Shown: positions 1-7,819, numbered from the stretch's first letter. The stretch: 17,776 nucleotides of DNA from an uncultured Faecalibaculum sp. (GCF_910588395.1 NZ_CAJUPA010000040.1:1-17776); one strand, 5' to 3'. The notes: generated by a model not told the origin, from the sequence alone. Numbers and translations are program-made.

Positions 1-53
1 GTACGGTGGTGTGAGAGGGAGGGGCAGCACTAACCTGTTCCTCTCTACTCGAT
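1..53 (+). mobile_element. 3' end of a group II intron (end of domain V and domain VI)
   Basis: The first bases (GTACGG) match the 3' strand of a bacterial group II intron domain V. Positions 12-50 fold as domain VI: GAGAGGGAGGGGCAG pairs with CTGTTCCTCTCT and then CTC, leaving A47 bulged as the expected branch-point adenosine. Six bases after that A the sequence reads CTCGAT, which places the 3' splice site after position 53, the same spacing as in well-known introns such as Ll.LtrB. Only the 3' tail is inside the window; the ribozyme core and any intron-encoded reverse transcriptase would lie to the left on the plus strand. Pairing is seen directly; the family assignment comes from recalled domain V/VI patterns. 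Confidence 0.75.
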
Positions 54-132
54 TAACGTGTTTCCTTTCCGGGGACTTCCTGATCTTCCCCTGAACATGA
101 CAGCCGCTCAATTGCCGTCATTTCTGTCAAGG

Positions 133-153
133 GCAGCCGTCTGGCTGCTCTTT
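133..153 (+). terminator. weak candidate intrinsic terminator downstream of the intron
   Basis: GCAGCC-GTCT-GGCTGC forms a six-base-pair GC-rich hairpin followed by TCTTT on the plus strand. It could end transcripts leaving the intron or a rightward gene outside the window. The U tract is interrupted, so this is only a candidate. Confidence 0.35.
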
Positions 154-168
154 ACACTTACATAATAA

Positions 169-185
169 TTGCAAAGCGCTTTCAA
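169..185. promoter_or_regulatory. cre-like / LacI-family operator palindrome
   Basis: On the minus strand the sequence TTGAAAGCGCTTTGCAA carries the palindromic core AAAGCGCTTT, very close to the catabolite-responsive element bound by CcpA (TGAAAGCGCTTTCA); two bases at one end differ. No gene in the window starts beside it. It more likely belonged to a leftward gene whose upstream region is now separated by the intron, or to an unannotated RNA. Binding is an inference from the motif. Confidence 0.35.
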
Positions 186-228
186 ATCACCCCCAAATTT
201 GCCGTATCGCTGCGGCAAATATTGTAAT

Positions 229-248
229 AAAAACCCACAATGTGTGGG
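229..248 (-). terminator. intrinsic terminator candidate, leftward
   Basis: Read on the minus strand, CCCACA-CAT-TGTGGG is a perfect six-pair hairpin followed directly by TTTTT. No leftward gene ends between it and the stronger terminator at 555-599, so either an untranslated RNA lies between them or this is a backup stop for the upstream operon. Confidence 0.5.
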
Positions 249-554
249 ACGGGATTGCCGCATTGAATCGTTGCTTAACCACCGGATTTGCCGCAGCCCC
301 GTAGGAAAAACTGCCGCAGTTCACCCGCAGCATTGCGGTTTCTGTCCATCAGACAGGTTGGGGTTTGCACACTCGGGAAAATCTGTCTGCCATAGCAGCG
401 GATTTCTGCGCTTCCGCAAGCGGACCTCTGCCTGTGCTGAACCAGATCACCCCGGTAGATTCTGTTCCGGACTTGCCGCTATTACCCTGCCTGCGGCATA
501 CCCCGCCAGTCTGTACCCTGCCCCCGGGCAACAGCCCCATCACCCGGCAACGGC
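249..554. other. hairpin-rich intergenic stretch, no gene recognised
   Basis: About 300 bases without a convincing coding frame. It holds a string of short perfect hairpins: 309-321 (AACTG/CAGTT), 325-338 (CCGCA/TGCGG), 342-356 (CTGTC/GACAG), 409-422 (CGCTT/AAGCG) and 519-530 (TGCCC/GGGCA). Another hairpin lies just outside at 197-220 (ATTTGCCG/CGGCAAAT). The word TGCCGCA or its complement recurs. Open frames crossing this stretch lack Shine-Dalgarno sites and resemble no family I know. It does not match features I recall of tmRNA, RNase P RNA, SRP RNA or common riboswitches. Confidence 0.4.
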
Positions 555-599
555 AAAAACTGCGGCCTGGCCTGGGATCACTCCCGGTCAGACCGCAGT
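555..599 (-). terminator. strong intrinsic terminator of the ppaC-EIIA operon
   Basis: On the minus strand, just after the EIIA stop codon, a roughly 18-pair stem starting ACTGCGG and closing CCGCAGT (one bulge, one mismatch and a wobble) is followed directly by TTTTTG. It is placed to end the seven-gene leftward operon. Confidence 0.85.
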
Positions 600-619
600 C
601 ATTTCTGCTTTCAGCTGTA

Positions 620-991
620 TCAGAATGTCATGAACCGGATGGCTTTGTGTCCGGCTTCTTCCGCCAGTTCCATCAGCTCTGCCGGTGTTTTCTCCAGCTG
701 CAGCACGAGTTCCAGCACCATGGGAGCGGATACGCCCCCGGCGACAACTGTTTGCGGCCGGTCATGAAACTGCAGTGCCGCGCACTGAAACGGATAGCCC
801 CCTGCCAGATCGCAGAGCACCAGCAGGTCCTGGCCATGAGCAGCTGCGGCCTTCAGGTCTGCAGCCAGCTGCTCCGTGTTGCCGGTAAAGTTCACAGCCT
901 CCATGGCCGGCTGAGGACCGGCAACCATTTCCACACCGGATTTCATGCCCGCTGCCCAGGCTCCATGTCCGGCAAGCAGAATGCGGGTCAT
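620..991 (-). CDS. PTS sugar transporter subunit IIA, mannose family (orphan)
   Basis: A 123-residue protein with the fold pattern of a mannose/fructose/sorbose-family EIIA, a cytosolic phosphocarrier that takes phosphate from HPr on a histidine near the N-terminus. H9 in LLAGHGAWA is in the expected place, followed by the family signatures CDLAGGYPFQCA (about residues 60-71) and VAGGVSAPM (about 83-91). Length fits a single EIIA domain (about 125-140). Its start overlaps the stop of the upstream AgaS-like gene in ATGA, so translation is probably coupled, and it is the last gene before the terminator. No EIIB, EIIC or EIID is encoded in the window, so it either serves a transporter elsewhere or acts as a regulatory phosphoprotein. 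Confidence 0.85.
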   Translation of the reverse strand: MTRILLAGHGAWAAGMKSGVEMVAGPQPAMEAVNFTGNTEQLAADLKAAAAHGQDLLVLCDLAGGYPFQCAALQFHDRPQTVVAGGVSAPMVLELVLQLEKTPAELMELAEEAGHKAIRFMTF

Positions 992-2049
992 GCGTCGATC
1001 ACATCCTCCAGCTTTGCCTTTTCCATCCAGGAATCCAGACTCATCCGGATGTCCCGGGGACCGTCATCCAGCGCGATGTTGTGCTTTGCAGCCGTGAACA
1101 CCACCATGGCTTCAAACACGGTCAGAAAAGCGAAGGCCGCATACACGTTGTGTCTGGCCATGAGCAGCTTCAGATCCAGTGTTCCGTCTGCCCGGATGGC
1201 CTCTTCGTGTCTGGCTTCCACCGCCAGCACCAGCTGCCCTTCCCGGCGGAGCACTTTGGTCAGTTCCACCTGTTCCTTTTTCAGAGACGGATCATCCGGC
1301 AGATAGAGCAGATTCAGCGGTTCACCGTCATAGGGCAGGCCGGTATAGGGAGAGATGAAGGAGGCCTTCATCACCCCGGTCATTTCCTTCATGCCGTGGC
1401 GTTTCTGGCGGATGTTGAATCCCACAGCCCGCAGGGCCGGATAGGTGTGGGAAGCGGCGAAATCTTCCAGCACCGGTGCGTTCTGGTTCAGCACCTGGGT
1501 GGCGGAATGAATCATGTCATCCAGCTGCAGATCATCCAGGATCTCCAGATGCAGTGTCATGAACGCAGCAAGGATCAGGCTGGTCAGCCCCGCATCCTTC
1601 ACCACCAGGCCATACATGTTCACAAGCCCCTGTGCAGCATGCACCAGTGGGCTTTTTTCGCTGCCTGTCACGATCACATGGAGAACAGACACCGGCTGCC
1701 GGTCGATGATTTCCGCCAGCTCCATGGTGTTCTCTTCCGTTTCGATGCTGACCAGCACCATGTTTTTCTGGTCCGAGAGCGTTTCCCCTTCTGCCAGCCA
1801 GCGGGTTTCGTATTTCACATCGGTGTCCGCCCAGTCAAAAAGGGTCTTGGCCAGAACCCCCTGCAGACCGCAGAAGGCAATGGTCAGATCCGGTCTGGCC
1901 AGCGCCGGTTCCATGAAGGCCTTCAGGGCATCCTTCTGGTCCCGCACCTGTTTCTGCGTGCGTTTCCAGCTGGCAGGCTGCTGACACAGCGCCCGGACGG
2001 TTTCCAGACAGCCCTTTTCGTCCCAGTAACTCGTTTTCTTTCCCAGCAT
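988..2049 (-). CDS. AgaS-like SIS-domain sugar isomerase homologue with degenerate active-site motifs
   Basis: 353 residues resembling AgaS, the SIS-domain ketose/aldose isomerase/deaminase of N-acetylgalactosamine/galactosamine use. The N-terminal QQPASW...KDALKAFMEPAL, the middle KDAGLTSLILAAFM and the later EMTGVMKASFISPYTG align well with recalled AgaS sequence. The usual sugar-phosphate residues look lost: the GxGTS loop reads CGLQGVL (60-66), the RSGNSPE loop reads ETEENTME (103-110), and the FRHGP segment reads LPYDGEP. I therefore expect either a different substrate or a non-catalytic, regulatory role. It starts four bases after the stop of the epimerase-like gene and overlaps the EIIA start; pairing with a mannose-family EIIA echoes the aga operon. 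Family call fairly sure, loss of activity inferred. Confidence 0.65.
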   Translation of the reverse strand: MLGKKTSYWDEKGCLETVRALCQQPASWKRTQKQVRDQKDALKAFMEPALARPDLTIAFCGLQGVLAKTLFDWADTDVKYETRWLAEGETLSDQKNMVLVSIETEENTMELAEIIDRQPVSVLHVIVTGSEKSPLVHAAQGLVNMYGLVVKDAGLTSLILAAFMTLHLEILDDLQLDDMIHSATQVLNQNAPVLEDFAASHTYPALRAVGFNIRQKRHGMKEMTGVMKASFISPYTGLPYDGEPLNLLYLPDDPSLKKEQVELTKVLRREGQLVLAVEARHEEAIRADGTLDLKLLMARHNVYAAFAFLTVFEAMVVFTAAKHNIALDDGPRDIRMSLDSWMEKAKLEDVIDA

Positions 2050-2053
2050 GATC

Positions 2054-2899
2054 TTACTTCACCTCGATGGCATATGACGTCGTCCAGGTTCTGCCGGGTT
2101 CCAGGATCATGGTGCCTTCCCGCTTTTCAAAAGGCACATCCAGTTTCTCCAGATCCGCATGTCCATACCAGGGTTCGATGCAGACAAACTCGCTGTCCTG
2201 CGGATGGGTCCAGACAGCCAGGAAGGGAAAGCCGGGAAATTTCATCGTGATCTGTGCCCGGCCGTTCTGCAGCAGTGTGACCTGCTCTGTATCGTAGTCC
2301 TTCCAAATCAGCGTCCTCTCTTTCCGGATCAGTCCCCGGTCCAGGGACAGCCGGTCCAGTTCAACTGTCTCGTATTCCACAGGACGGCCGTCTTCAAAGG
2401 TGTGAAACTGCACCGCTTTTCCCGCCGGTTCAAACACCAGTTCGCAGTCCTCAAAGGGATCCGTTCTGAAAGCAGGATGCAGCCCCAGTGTAAAGGGCAT
2501 GGGCCGGTCTCCGGTGTTTTCAATCCGGTAGGTGATCTTCACCTCCGGTCCCTCCAGCCGGTATTCCATGACAAAGCCAAACCCGAAGGGATACTGACTG
2601 CGGGTGGTTTCGTCATCCGAAAAGCTGAAAATCAGACAGTCTGCCTCTCGGGTTCCCTCCAGCATGGCGTAGCGGGCCAGTCCGTGGTTTTTCATGGAGT
2701 AAGACTTTCCGTCCATCTCATAGCTGCCGCTCCAGGTGCTGCCGATGATGGGAAACAGGCTGGGGTTCTGATCCTTCCAGGCCTGATCACCCTGATACAG
2801 CAGTTCCCGACCATCGGATTTCCGGATCAGGGAGCGCATCTGCCCGCCTTTTTCCGTACAGGTCAGTTTCAGATCATCATTTTCCAGTACAAACATCAT
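2054..2899 (-). CDS. aldose 1-epimerase (galactose mutarotase-like, LacX type)
   Basis: 281 residues of the galactose mutarotase-like fold, closest in pattern to LacX and YeaD-like proteins that interconvert anomers of sugars or sugar phosphates in the cytosol. Visible marks are GGQMRSLIRKSDGRELLYQ near the N-terminus, SLFPIIGS and KNHGLAR (the histidine of the first active-site region, about residue 73), FTLGLHPAF (second catalytic histidine, about 142) and a late CIEPW segment. The length fits the LacX group (about 290). Two adjacent ATGs are possible starts (2899 or 2896); the first overlaps the lipase stop as ATGA and suggests coupling. It sits between a lipase and two sugar-phosphate genes. 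The substrate cannot be told from sequence. Confidence 0.8.
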   Translation of the reverse strand: MMFVLENDDLKLTCTEKGGQMRSLIRKSDGRELLYQGDQAWKDQNPSLFPIIGSTWSGSYEMDGKSYSMKNHGLARYAMLEGTREADCLIFSFSDDETTRSQYPFGFGFVMEYRLEGPEVKITYRIENTGDRPMPFTLGLHPAFRTDPFEDCELVFEPAGKAVQFHTFEDGRPVEYETVELDRLSLDRGLIRKERTLIWKDYDTEQVTLLQNGRAQITMKFPGFPFLAVWTHPQDSEFVCIEPWYGHADLEKLDVPFEKREGTMILEPGRTWTTSYAIEVK

Positions 2900-3795
2900 T
2901 CTGCCTCTTTTCTGTCATCCTCCGGGTCATCCGCCAGAAATGCCCGGATCTGCGGCAGCCGTTCCAGTGTCTCGGCATAGCCCAGCTTGAACCAGGCATC
3001 CAGCTTTTCCCGGTCGGTGGTATACCGCGTGATTCCGTAATCCTGATGGGGCCGCAGAACCAGCGCGCGTCCCTGGGCTTCCAGGTCATGCACCGTCTGC
3101 CACTGCTGCTCATAGTGTTCATGGCGCCTGCGGAAATCATCCGTGATCTGTTTGTCGTGGTAGACCATTCTGGCGCCCATCAGCTGCCACCAGGGGGCTT
3201 TTTTCCGCTTGTAGCCTTCTTCCTTGGTGGACACCACGATCAGCTTGTCGCAGCCGGCTTTCAGTGCCTGATCCACCGGGATCATGTCCGTGAGTCCCGC
3301 GTCGATGACCGTGCGTCCGTCAAACTGTTTGGGCTTCGACAGCAGCAGCAGACTGCAGCTGGCGATGAGCAGATCATCGGAATCATCCACGTATTCCTTG
3401 CCGTAGTACATCGTCTTCCGGGTTTCCATGTCATAAATGCCGATATCCAGCTGGGTGGGACTGGCAAAGAACGTTTCGTAGTCCAGGGGGGCTTTTTCCT
3501 GAATGAACCGGGCGGTCTGCTCCAGGGCAAAGAGACTGCCCTCCCGCATGATCGGCTTCAGGCCGATCAGCCCTTTCTGACTGGCGGCGTCCACGCCGGT
3601 GATCCGCAGGCGGCCCGGCTGGCGGGAGACATAGGGCAGCAGCATCATGGCGCCGGCGGAGATCCCTACGCAGTATGGAATGTCAATGCCCTGTTCCAGG
3701 AAGCACTGCAGAACACCGCCTGTGTAGGCGATCTTGGTTCCGCCGCCTTCCACCACCAGCCCGGTTTTGCCTTTGACGGTGCCGGATTCAGCCAT
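2896..3795 (-). CDS. patatin-like phospholipase / lipid acyl hydrolase
   Basis: 299 residues with the Ser-Asp dyad pattern of bacterial patatin-like proteins. The oxyanion loop EGGGTKIAY is at 16-24, the nucleophile elbow GISAG has Ser at 46, and the catalytic Asp is 165 in IDAGLTD (usual DGG/A). No signal peptide or membrane span is visible, so it should act in the cytosol or at the inner membrane face, cleaving acyl groups from lipids. Length is typical of the YjjU-like group (about 280-300). The start overlaps the malic enzyme gene by eight bases and the stop overlaps the epimerase start, so it is embedded in the operon. Substrate unknown. Confidence 0.85.
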   Translation of the reverse strand: MAESGTVKGKTGLVVEGGGTKIAYTGGVLQCFLEQGIDIPYCVGISAGAMMLLPYVSRQPGRLRITGVDAASQKGLIGLKPIMREGSLFALEQTARFIQEKAPLDYETFFASPTQLDIGIYDMETRKTMYYGKEYVDDSDDLLIASCSLLLLSKPKQFDGRTVIDAGLTDMIPVDQALKAGCDKLIVVSTKEEGYKRKKAPWWQLMGARMVYHDKQITDDFRRRHEHYEQQWQTVHDLEAQGRALVLRPHQDYGITRYTTDREKLDAWFKLGYAETLERLPQIRAFLADDPEDDRKEAE

Positions 3796-4954
3796 GACGG
3801 ATCACACCGCTTTCTCTGGCTGCCTGCGCCACTGCCTGCGCCACTTTGTCCGCCACGCCCGGGGTCAGCGCACTGACGATGATGTGATCCGGTGCCAGCT
3901 GGTCTGCCGGAATGCAGGAGGAAATGGCACTCACCGCTGCCTGCTTCATCGCATCATTGATCTCTGTGGCCCCGGCAGCCAGCGCGCCCTTGAAGATCCC
4001 CGGGAATGCCAGGACGTTGTTGATCTGGTTGGGATGATCGCTGCGCCCGGTGCCGATGATATAAACCCCGGCAGCCGCCGCGTCTTCCGGTTCGATTTCC
4101 GGCGTGGGATTGGCCATGGCGAACACAATCGGCTGCGGGTTCATGGACCGGATCATGTCCTGATCCACAATGTGCCCGGCAGATACGCCAATCAGCACAT
4201 CCGCCCCTGCCAGCGCATCCGCCAGGGACCCGGTTTTTGCCGAGGGATTCAGCCGGTCGATCAGGGCCCGCTGCCCGCTGGTCAGATCCATGTCCGGTGT
4301 CAGGATCCCCTGCCGGTCCACAAGAATGACATCCCGCTGTCCCCGGTCCAGCAGCAGCCGGGCAATGGCACAGCCGGCGCTGCCCGCTCCGTTGATGACA
4401 ATCCGGGGGGCTGTTTTGCCCGTGAGCTTCAGGGCATTTTCCAGAGCCGCTGCCACCACGATGGCGGTACCATGCTGATCGTCATGGAATACGGGAATGT
4501 CCAGAACTTCCTTCAGCCGCCGCTCCACCTCAAAACAGCGGGGTGCGGCGATATCCTCCAGATTGATGCCGCCAAAGGAAGGCGCCAGAGCCTGGATGAT
4601 GGTGACCAGTTCATCGGTGTCCTGGGTACCCAGCACAAGGGGAACGGCATCCAGCCCGGACAGTGCCTTGAACAGCACGCATTTGCCTTCCATCACCGGC
4701 ATGCCGGCTTCCGGGCCGATGTTGCCCAGGCCCAGCACGGCCGATCCATCGGAAATCACCGCGATGGTGTGGCCCCGGCCGGTGTAGACATAGCTCTGTG
4801 CCGGATCCCGGGCAATTTCCAGACAGGGAGCGGCAACTCCCGGTGTATAGGCTATGGAGAGATCATGGGCAGTTTCGATGGGCATTTTGTTCACTGTTTC
4901 CAGTTTGCCCTGCCATTCTCTGTGTCTGATCAGCGCTTCTTTCGCGGCATCCAT
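3788..4954 (-). CDS. NAD(P)-dependent malic enzyme
   Basis: 388 residues from the ATG at 4954; an in-frame GTG three bases earlier is an alternative. The enzyme oxidatively decarboxylates malate to pyruvate and CO2. The short bacterial form without a phosphotransacetylase tail is indicated by length. Motifs in order: AYTPGVAAPC, SDGSAVLGLGNIGPEAGMP with the following MEGK, NLEDIAAPRCFEVE (acidic metal ligands), FHDDQHGTA and the dinucleotide loop INGAGSAGCA; a later MANPTPEI is also typical. AAGGAAGG lies about eight bases before the ATG, which overlaps the pepT stop as TGATG. Cofactor preference cannot be settled here. Confidence 0.93.
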   Translation of the reverse strand: MDAAKEALIRHREWQGKLETVNKMPIETAHDLSIAYTPGVAAPCLEIARDPAQSYVYTGRGHTIAVISDGSAVLGLGNIGPEAGMPVMEGKCVLFKALSGLDAVPLVLGTQDTDELVTIIQALAPSFGGINLEDIAAPRCFEVERRLKEVLDIPVFHDDQHGTAIVVAAALENALKLTGKTAPRIVINGAGSAGCAIARLLLDRGQRDVILVDRQGILTPDMDLTSGQRALIDRLNPSAKTGSLADALAGADVLIGVSAGHIVDQDMIRSMNPQPIVFAMANPTPEIEPEDAAAAGVYIIGTGRSDHPNQINNVLAFPGIFKGALAAGATEINDAMKQAAVSAISSCIPADQLAPDHIIVSALTPGVADKVAQAVAQAARESGVIRHG

Positions 4955-6162
4955 CACAAATCCCTTCCTTTCATGAGTTCCTTGACGATTTCCTTCATGG
5001 TTTCCATTTTCTGCACACTGGCGAACTCGTACCGTCCATGGTGGTTCCAGCTGCCGGTCCCCAGGTTCGGCGTGAACAGGCCCCGAGCAGAAAGCATCGC
5101 ACCATCGGTACCTCCCCGTACCGGTATGCTGACCGGTGTCAGTCCCAGTTTTTTCATGGCTGTTTCGGCTTCCCGGACAGCCGGACAGGTTCCGTCCGCA
5201 CTCTCCGGCATGAAGCGGGCCATGTTCAGATACTGATCCGTCACAGTCAGCCGCAGACAGCCGGGATACTTCTTTTCCCAGTCCGCCACCAGCTCCTGCA
5301 CAAAGGCTTTGCGTTTTTCAAAGGCTCCGGTGTCATGGTCCCGGATGATCCAGGAAACCCGGGCCTGTTCCACGGTACCGGACAAGCCGGTCAGGTGCCA
5401 GAATCCCTGACGGCCTTCTGTGGCCGCAGGCATCTGATCGGCGGGAAAGGATGCCGCAATGTCTGCTGCAATCTGAACCGCATTGATCATCCTGCCCTTC
5501 GCCTCTCCGGGGTGAATCGCCAGTCCCTGTATCTGCAGGTCGGCTCTGGCTGCGTTGAAGGTTTCCCAGTCCACCTGATTCACTGCATCTCCATCCACGG
5601 TCCAGGCCCAGGCAGCGGGAAACTGCGCCAGATCAAAGTGATCCGTTCCCCGCCCGATTTCCTCGTCCGGGGTAAAGGCGATGTACAGCTCCCGGTGCGG
5701 TTCCTGGCGGATTTCCTCCAGCGCCTGCATGATCACAGCCACACCGGCCTTGTCATCTCCCCCCAGCAGCGTCATGCCGTCTGTCACGATGAGATCATCC
5801 CCTGTCACCAGGGACAGAGCCGGAAATTCGGCAGGGGACATGGAATACCGGTCATTGAGCACAATGGGGCTGCCGTCATAGGCTTTGATGATCCGGGGCT
5901 TCACCCCGGCTCCGGTCAGTTCCTCCGCAGTATCCATATGGGCCAGAAATCCCGCAGCACAACCTGCATCCGGGTCCGTGGCTTTCAGATGGGCATAGAC
6001 CACACCCTCTTTGCAGGTGCAGGGAATGGACAGATCCGCAAGTTCCTCCATCAGTCTGGCCGCCAGAACCTGCTGTCCCGGCGTGCTGGGTACAGTCTGC
6101 GAGGTGTGGTCCGACTGGGTGTCCATGGTCACATACCGCAGAAACCGGTCTGTCAGACTCAT
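4954..6162 (-). CDS. pepT: peptidase T (tripeptide aminopeptidase)
   Basis: 402 residues, an M20-family zinc aminopeptidase that releases the N-terminal residue of tripeptides in the cytosol. The metal and catalytic residues fall where expected: H75 and D77 in AHMDTAEE, D136 in LLGGDDKAG, E167/E168 in TPDEEIG, D190 in WTVDGD, and a late His in SWNHHGRYEF (about 374-375). RGGTDGAMLS before it is characteristic of PepT. The length matches the family (about 405-410). The start codon overlaps the pyrophosphatase stop as ATGA. One difference from the usual pattern is VDGDAVNQVDWE where many PepT proteins have GGxxGExxxE. Confidence 0.92.
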   Translation of the reverse strand: MSLTDRFLRYVTMDTQSDHTSQTVPSTPGQQVLAARLMEELADLSIPCTCKEGVVYAHLKATDPDAGCAAGFLAHMDTAEELTGAGVKPRIIKAYDGSPIVLNDRYSMSPAEFPALSLVTGDDLIVTDGMTLLGGDDKAGVAVIMQALEEIRQEPHRELYIAFTPDEEIGRGTDHFDLAQFPAAWAWTVDGDAVNQVDWETFNAARADLQIQGLAIHPGEAKGRMINAVQIAADIAASFPADQMPAATEGRQGFWHLTGLSGTVEQARVSWIIRDHDTGAFEKRKAFVQELVADWEKKYPGCLRLTVTDQYLNMARFMPESADGTCPAVREAETAMKKLGLTPVSIPVRGGTDGAMLSARGLFTPNLGTGSWNHHGRYEFASVQKMETMKEIVKELMKGRDL

Positions 6163-7757
6163 TCCAGTTCCCTCGCCAGACCCGGCACGATCTGCTTTTT
6201 CCGGGACACGAATCCCTGATCCTCAAAGCGGTCCAGAACCGGGCGCATTCTGGCAGCCTCCGGTCCGGCGGCCAGGAACCGGGATCCTTTTCCTTCCACA
6301 TTGGTGAAAGTCATGAGAAACAGATCCAGGCGCCGGGATTTTGCCTCCTGGCGCATGTGATCCAGAAGTTCCTCCCGGATTGCCGGAATATCATCGAAGT
6401 TGAAGACAAAGGTCTGGGAAATCGCCACCTTGTGCCCGCCGATGTTGAATTCCTTGGAATCGGTTCCGGTGAGCTGCTGCATGGTCTTTCCCTTGATCGT
6501 GGCGGTGCTGGCAAACATTTCCTCCGCCATGGCATCGATGTCGAAGCCGTACTCCTGTGCAATCCGCTGGGCCAGCATGCGGTCCACCGGGGTGCAGGTG
6601 GGAGAGTTGAAGTTCATGGTGTCGGAAATCATGGCGTAAATCACCAGTTTCGCAATGTTCTCCGGCATCTTCAGTCCGTATTCCTGCCACATCAGCCCGA
6701 CGATCGTGCAGGAAGAACCCACGATCATGTTCCGGAACTGAATGGGCTTGCTGGTGGTGATGTCGCCGATCCGGTGATGGTCCACGATTTCAATGATTTC
6801 GGCCTTGTCAATGTCGTTGATGGTCTGCTTCTTCTCGTTGTGGTCCACGAGGATGAACTGCTTGGGCGAGCTTTTCAGCAGATGGTACCGGGCCACGGAT
6901 CCTGTGATCCGTCCCTGGGATACCACCGGATAGCTGGAATGACGGGTTTTCAGCATTTCCCGCTCCACATCCTCCAGAAATTCGTCCCGGGAAAACTGGA
7001 CCATGTCCTGAGCGGGCAGCATGATGCTTTCAATGGGAATCGCCCGGTAAACCATCTGAATGATTTTCATCAGGTTGTAGGGCGTGCTGATCAGCGTCAC
7101 TCCCATGTTCCGGGCCATGTCCAGAATGTAGTCGTTTGGCACAAAGTTCTCCGCGATGAGGATCATCGCAGCGCCCTTGGCCATGGACTTGATCATGGAG
7201 TCTTCATGATCATTGAGCACCATGATGGCGCCTTCGAGATTGCGGTCCATCATTTTCTTGTCCGCAATGCGCACTTCTCCGGACAGCTCTCTGGTCCCCT
7301 CCAGCAGGATCGTGCCTCTCAATGCCGCCTGAAAATTTTCCACCGGTGTATCCTTGAGCAGATCCCGGGTGATGTTCAGATCCTGCATCTGGATCTTGGA
7401 AATGTCTCCCAGGGTGACCAGACCGCTGTAGTTGCCGGTCTCATCCGTGGCATACAGCGTCTTGGCGTCGTTTTCAATCAGCAGGTCCCAGCCTTTGCGC
7501 AGGGTGGCGCCTTTGTCCACCGTCACGGCCTTGTCGATTTCAATCTCGGCCAGGGTGCTCTTGGCTGTGCTGATGTGCAGCGGCGGCTCCATGCCGGCTT
7601 TCTCCAGGACAAATTTTGTCTCGGGATTGACATGGCCGATCCGCGCTGCCACGGCATTCTGCCCCAGCTGACGTTTCAGTTCCGCCAGAGATAGCGCCGC
7701 GCAGATGGAATCTGTATCCGGATTCTTGTGTCCGATCACATAAATGGGCTGTTCCAT
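6159..7757 (-). CDS. ppaC: CBS-domain manganese-dependent inorganic pyrophosphatase
   Basis: 532 residues, a family II (DHH/DHHA2) pyrophosphatase with an inserted regulatory block. Metal-binding motifs are GHKNPDTDS (H10, D14, D16), VDHN (D305), VDHHRIGD (326-328) and SDTMNFNSP (D379). The DHHA2 part ends with SRKKQ at 518-522, which binds substrate. Between about 70 and 300 lie two CBS units flanking a DRTGG-like segment, the arrangement of adenine-nucleotide-regulated CBS pyrophosphatases. It hydrolyses PPi, pulling biosynthesis forward. It is the first gene of the operon, with AGGAG just upstream of the ATG and a strong promoter beyond. Nucleotide control is known for the family, not shown here. 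Confidence 0.92.
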   Translation of the reverse strand: MEQPIYVIGHKNPDTDSICAALSLAELKRQLGQNAVAARIGHVNPETKFVLEKAGMEPPLHISTAKSTLAEIEIDKAVTVDKGATLRKGWDLLIENDAKTLYATDETGNYSGLVTLGDISKIQMQDLNITRDLLKDTPVENFQAALRGTILLEGTRELSGEVRIADKKMMDRNLEGAIMVLNDHEDSMIKSMAKGAAMILIAENFVPNDYILDMARNMGVTLISTPYNLMKIIQMVYRAIPIESIMLPAQDMVQFSRDEFLEDVEREMLKTRHSSYPVVSQGRITGSVARYHLLKSSPKQFILVDHNEKKQTINDIDKAEIIEIVDHHRIGDITTSKPIQFRNMIVGSSCTIVGLMWQEYGLKMPENIAKLVIYAMISDTMNFNSPTCTPVDRMLAQRIAQEYGFDIDAMAEEMFASTATIKGKTMQQLTGTDSKEFNIGGHKVAISQTFVFNFDDIPAIREELLDHMRQEAKSRRLDLFLMTFTNVEGKGSRFLAAGPEAARMRPVLDRFEDQGFVSRKKQIVPGLARELE

Positions 7758-7790
7758 ACATGCTCCTTTTCAAAGTTTCAGTCTGCTTTC

Positions 7791-7819
7791 ATCATAGCAG
7801 TCAGTGTGTTTTCCGGCAA
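7791..7819 (-). promoter_or_regulatory. sigma-A-type promoter of the ppaC operon
   Basis: Minus-strand TTGCCG (7819-7814), a 17-base spacer, then TATGAT (7796-7791). It gives a leader of about 25-30 bases before the ppaC start. No other good promoter is seen inside the tightly spaced operon. Confidence 0.7.

Noticed and set aside
349..543. A 64-codon leftward frame downstream of the operon terminator
   Set aside because: No ribosome binding site before its ATG and no recognisable features.
169..633. A 154-codon open frame across the left intergenic region
   Set aside because: No Shine-Dalgarno, Cys/Pro/Ala-rich shadow-like composition, and it runs through the strong terminator at 555-599.
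3734..5236. A 500-codon open frame opposite the malic enzyme and lipase genes
   Set aside because: It is antisense to two clearly recognised genes, has no family resemblance and crosses gene boundaries; it reflects codon bias.
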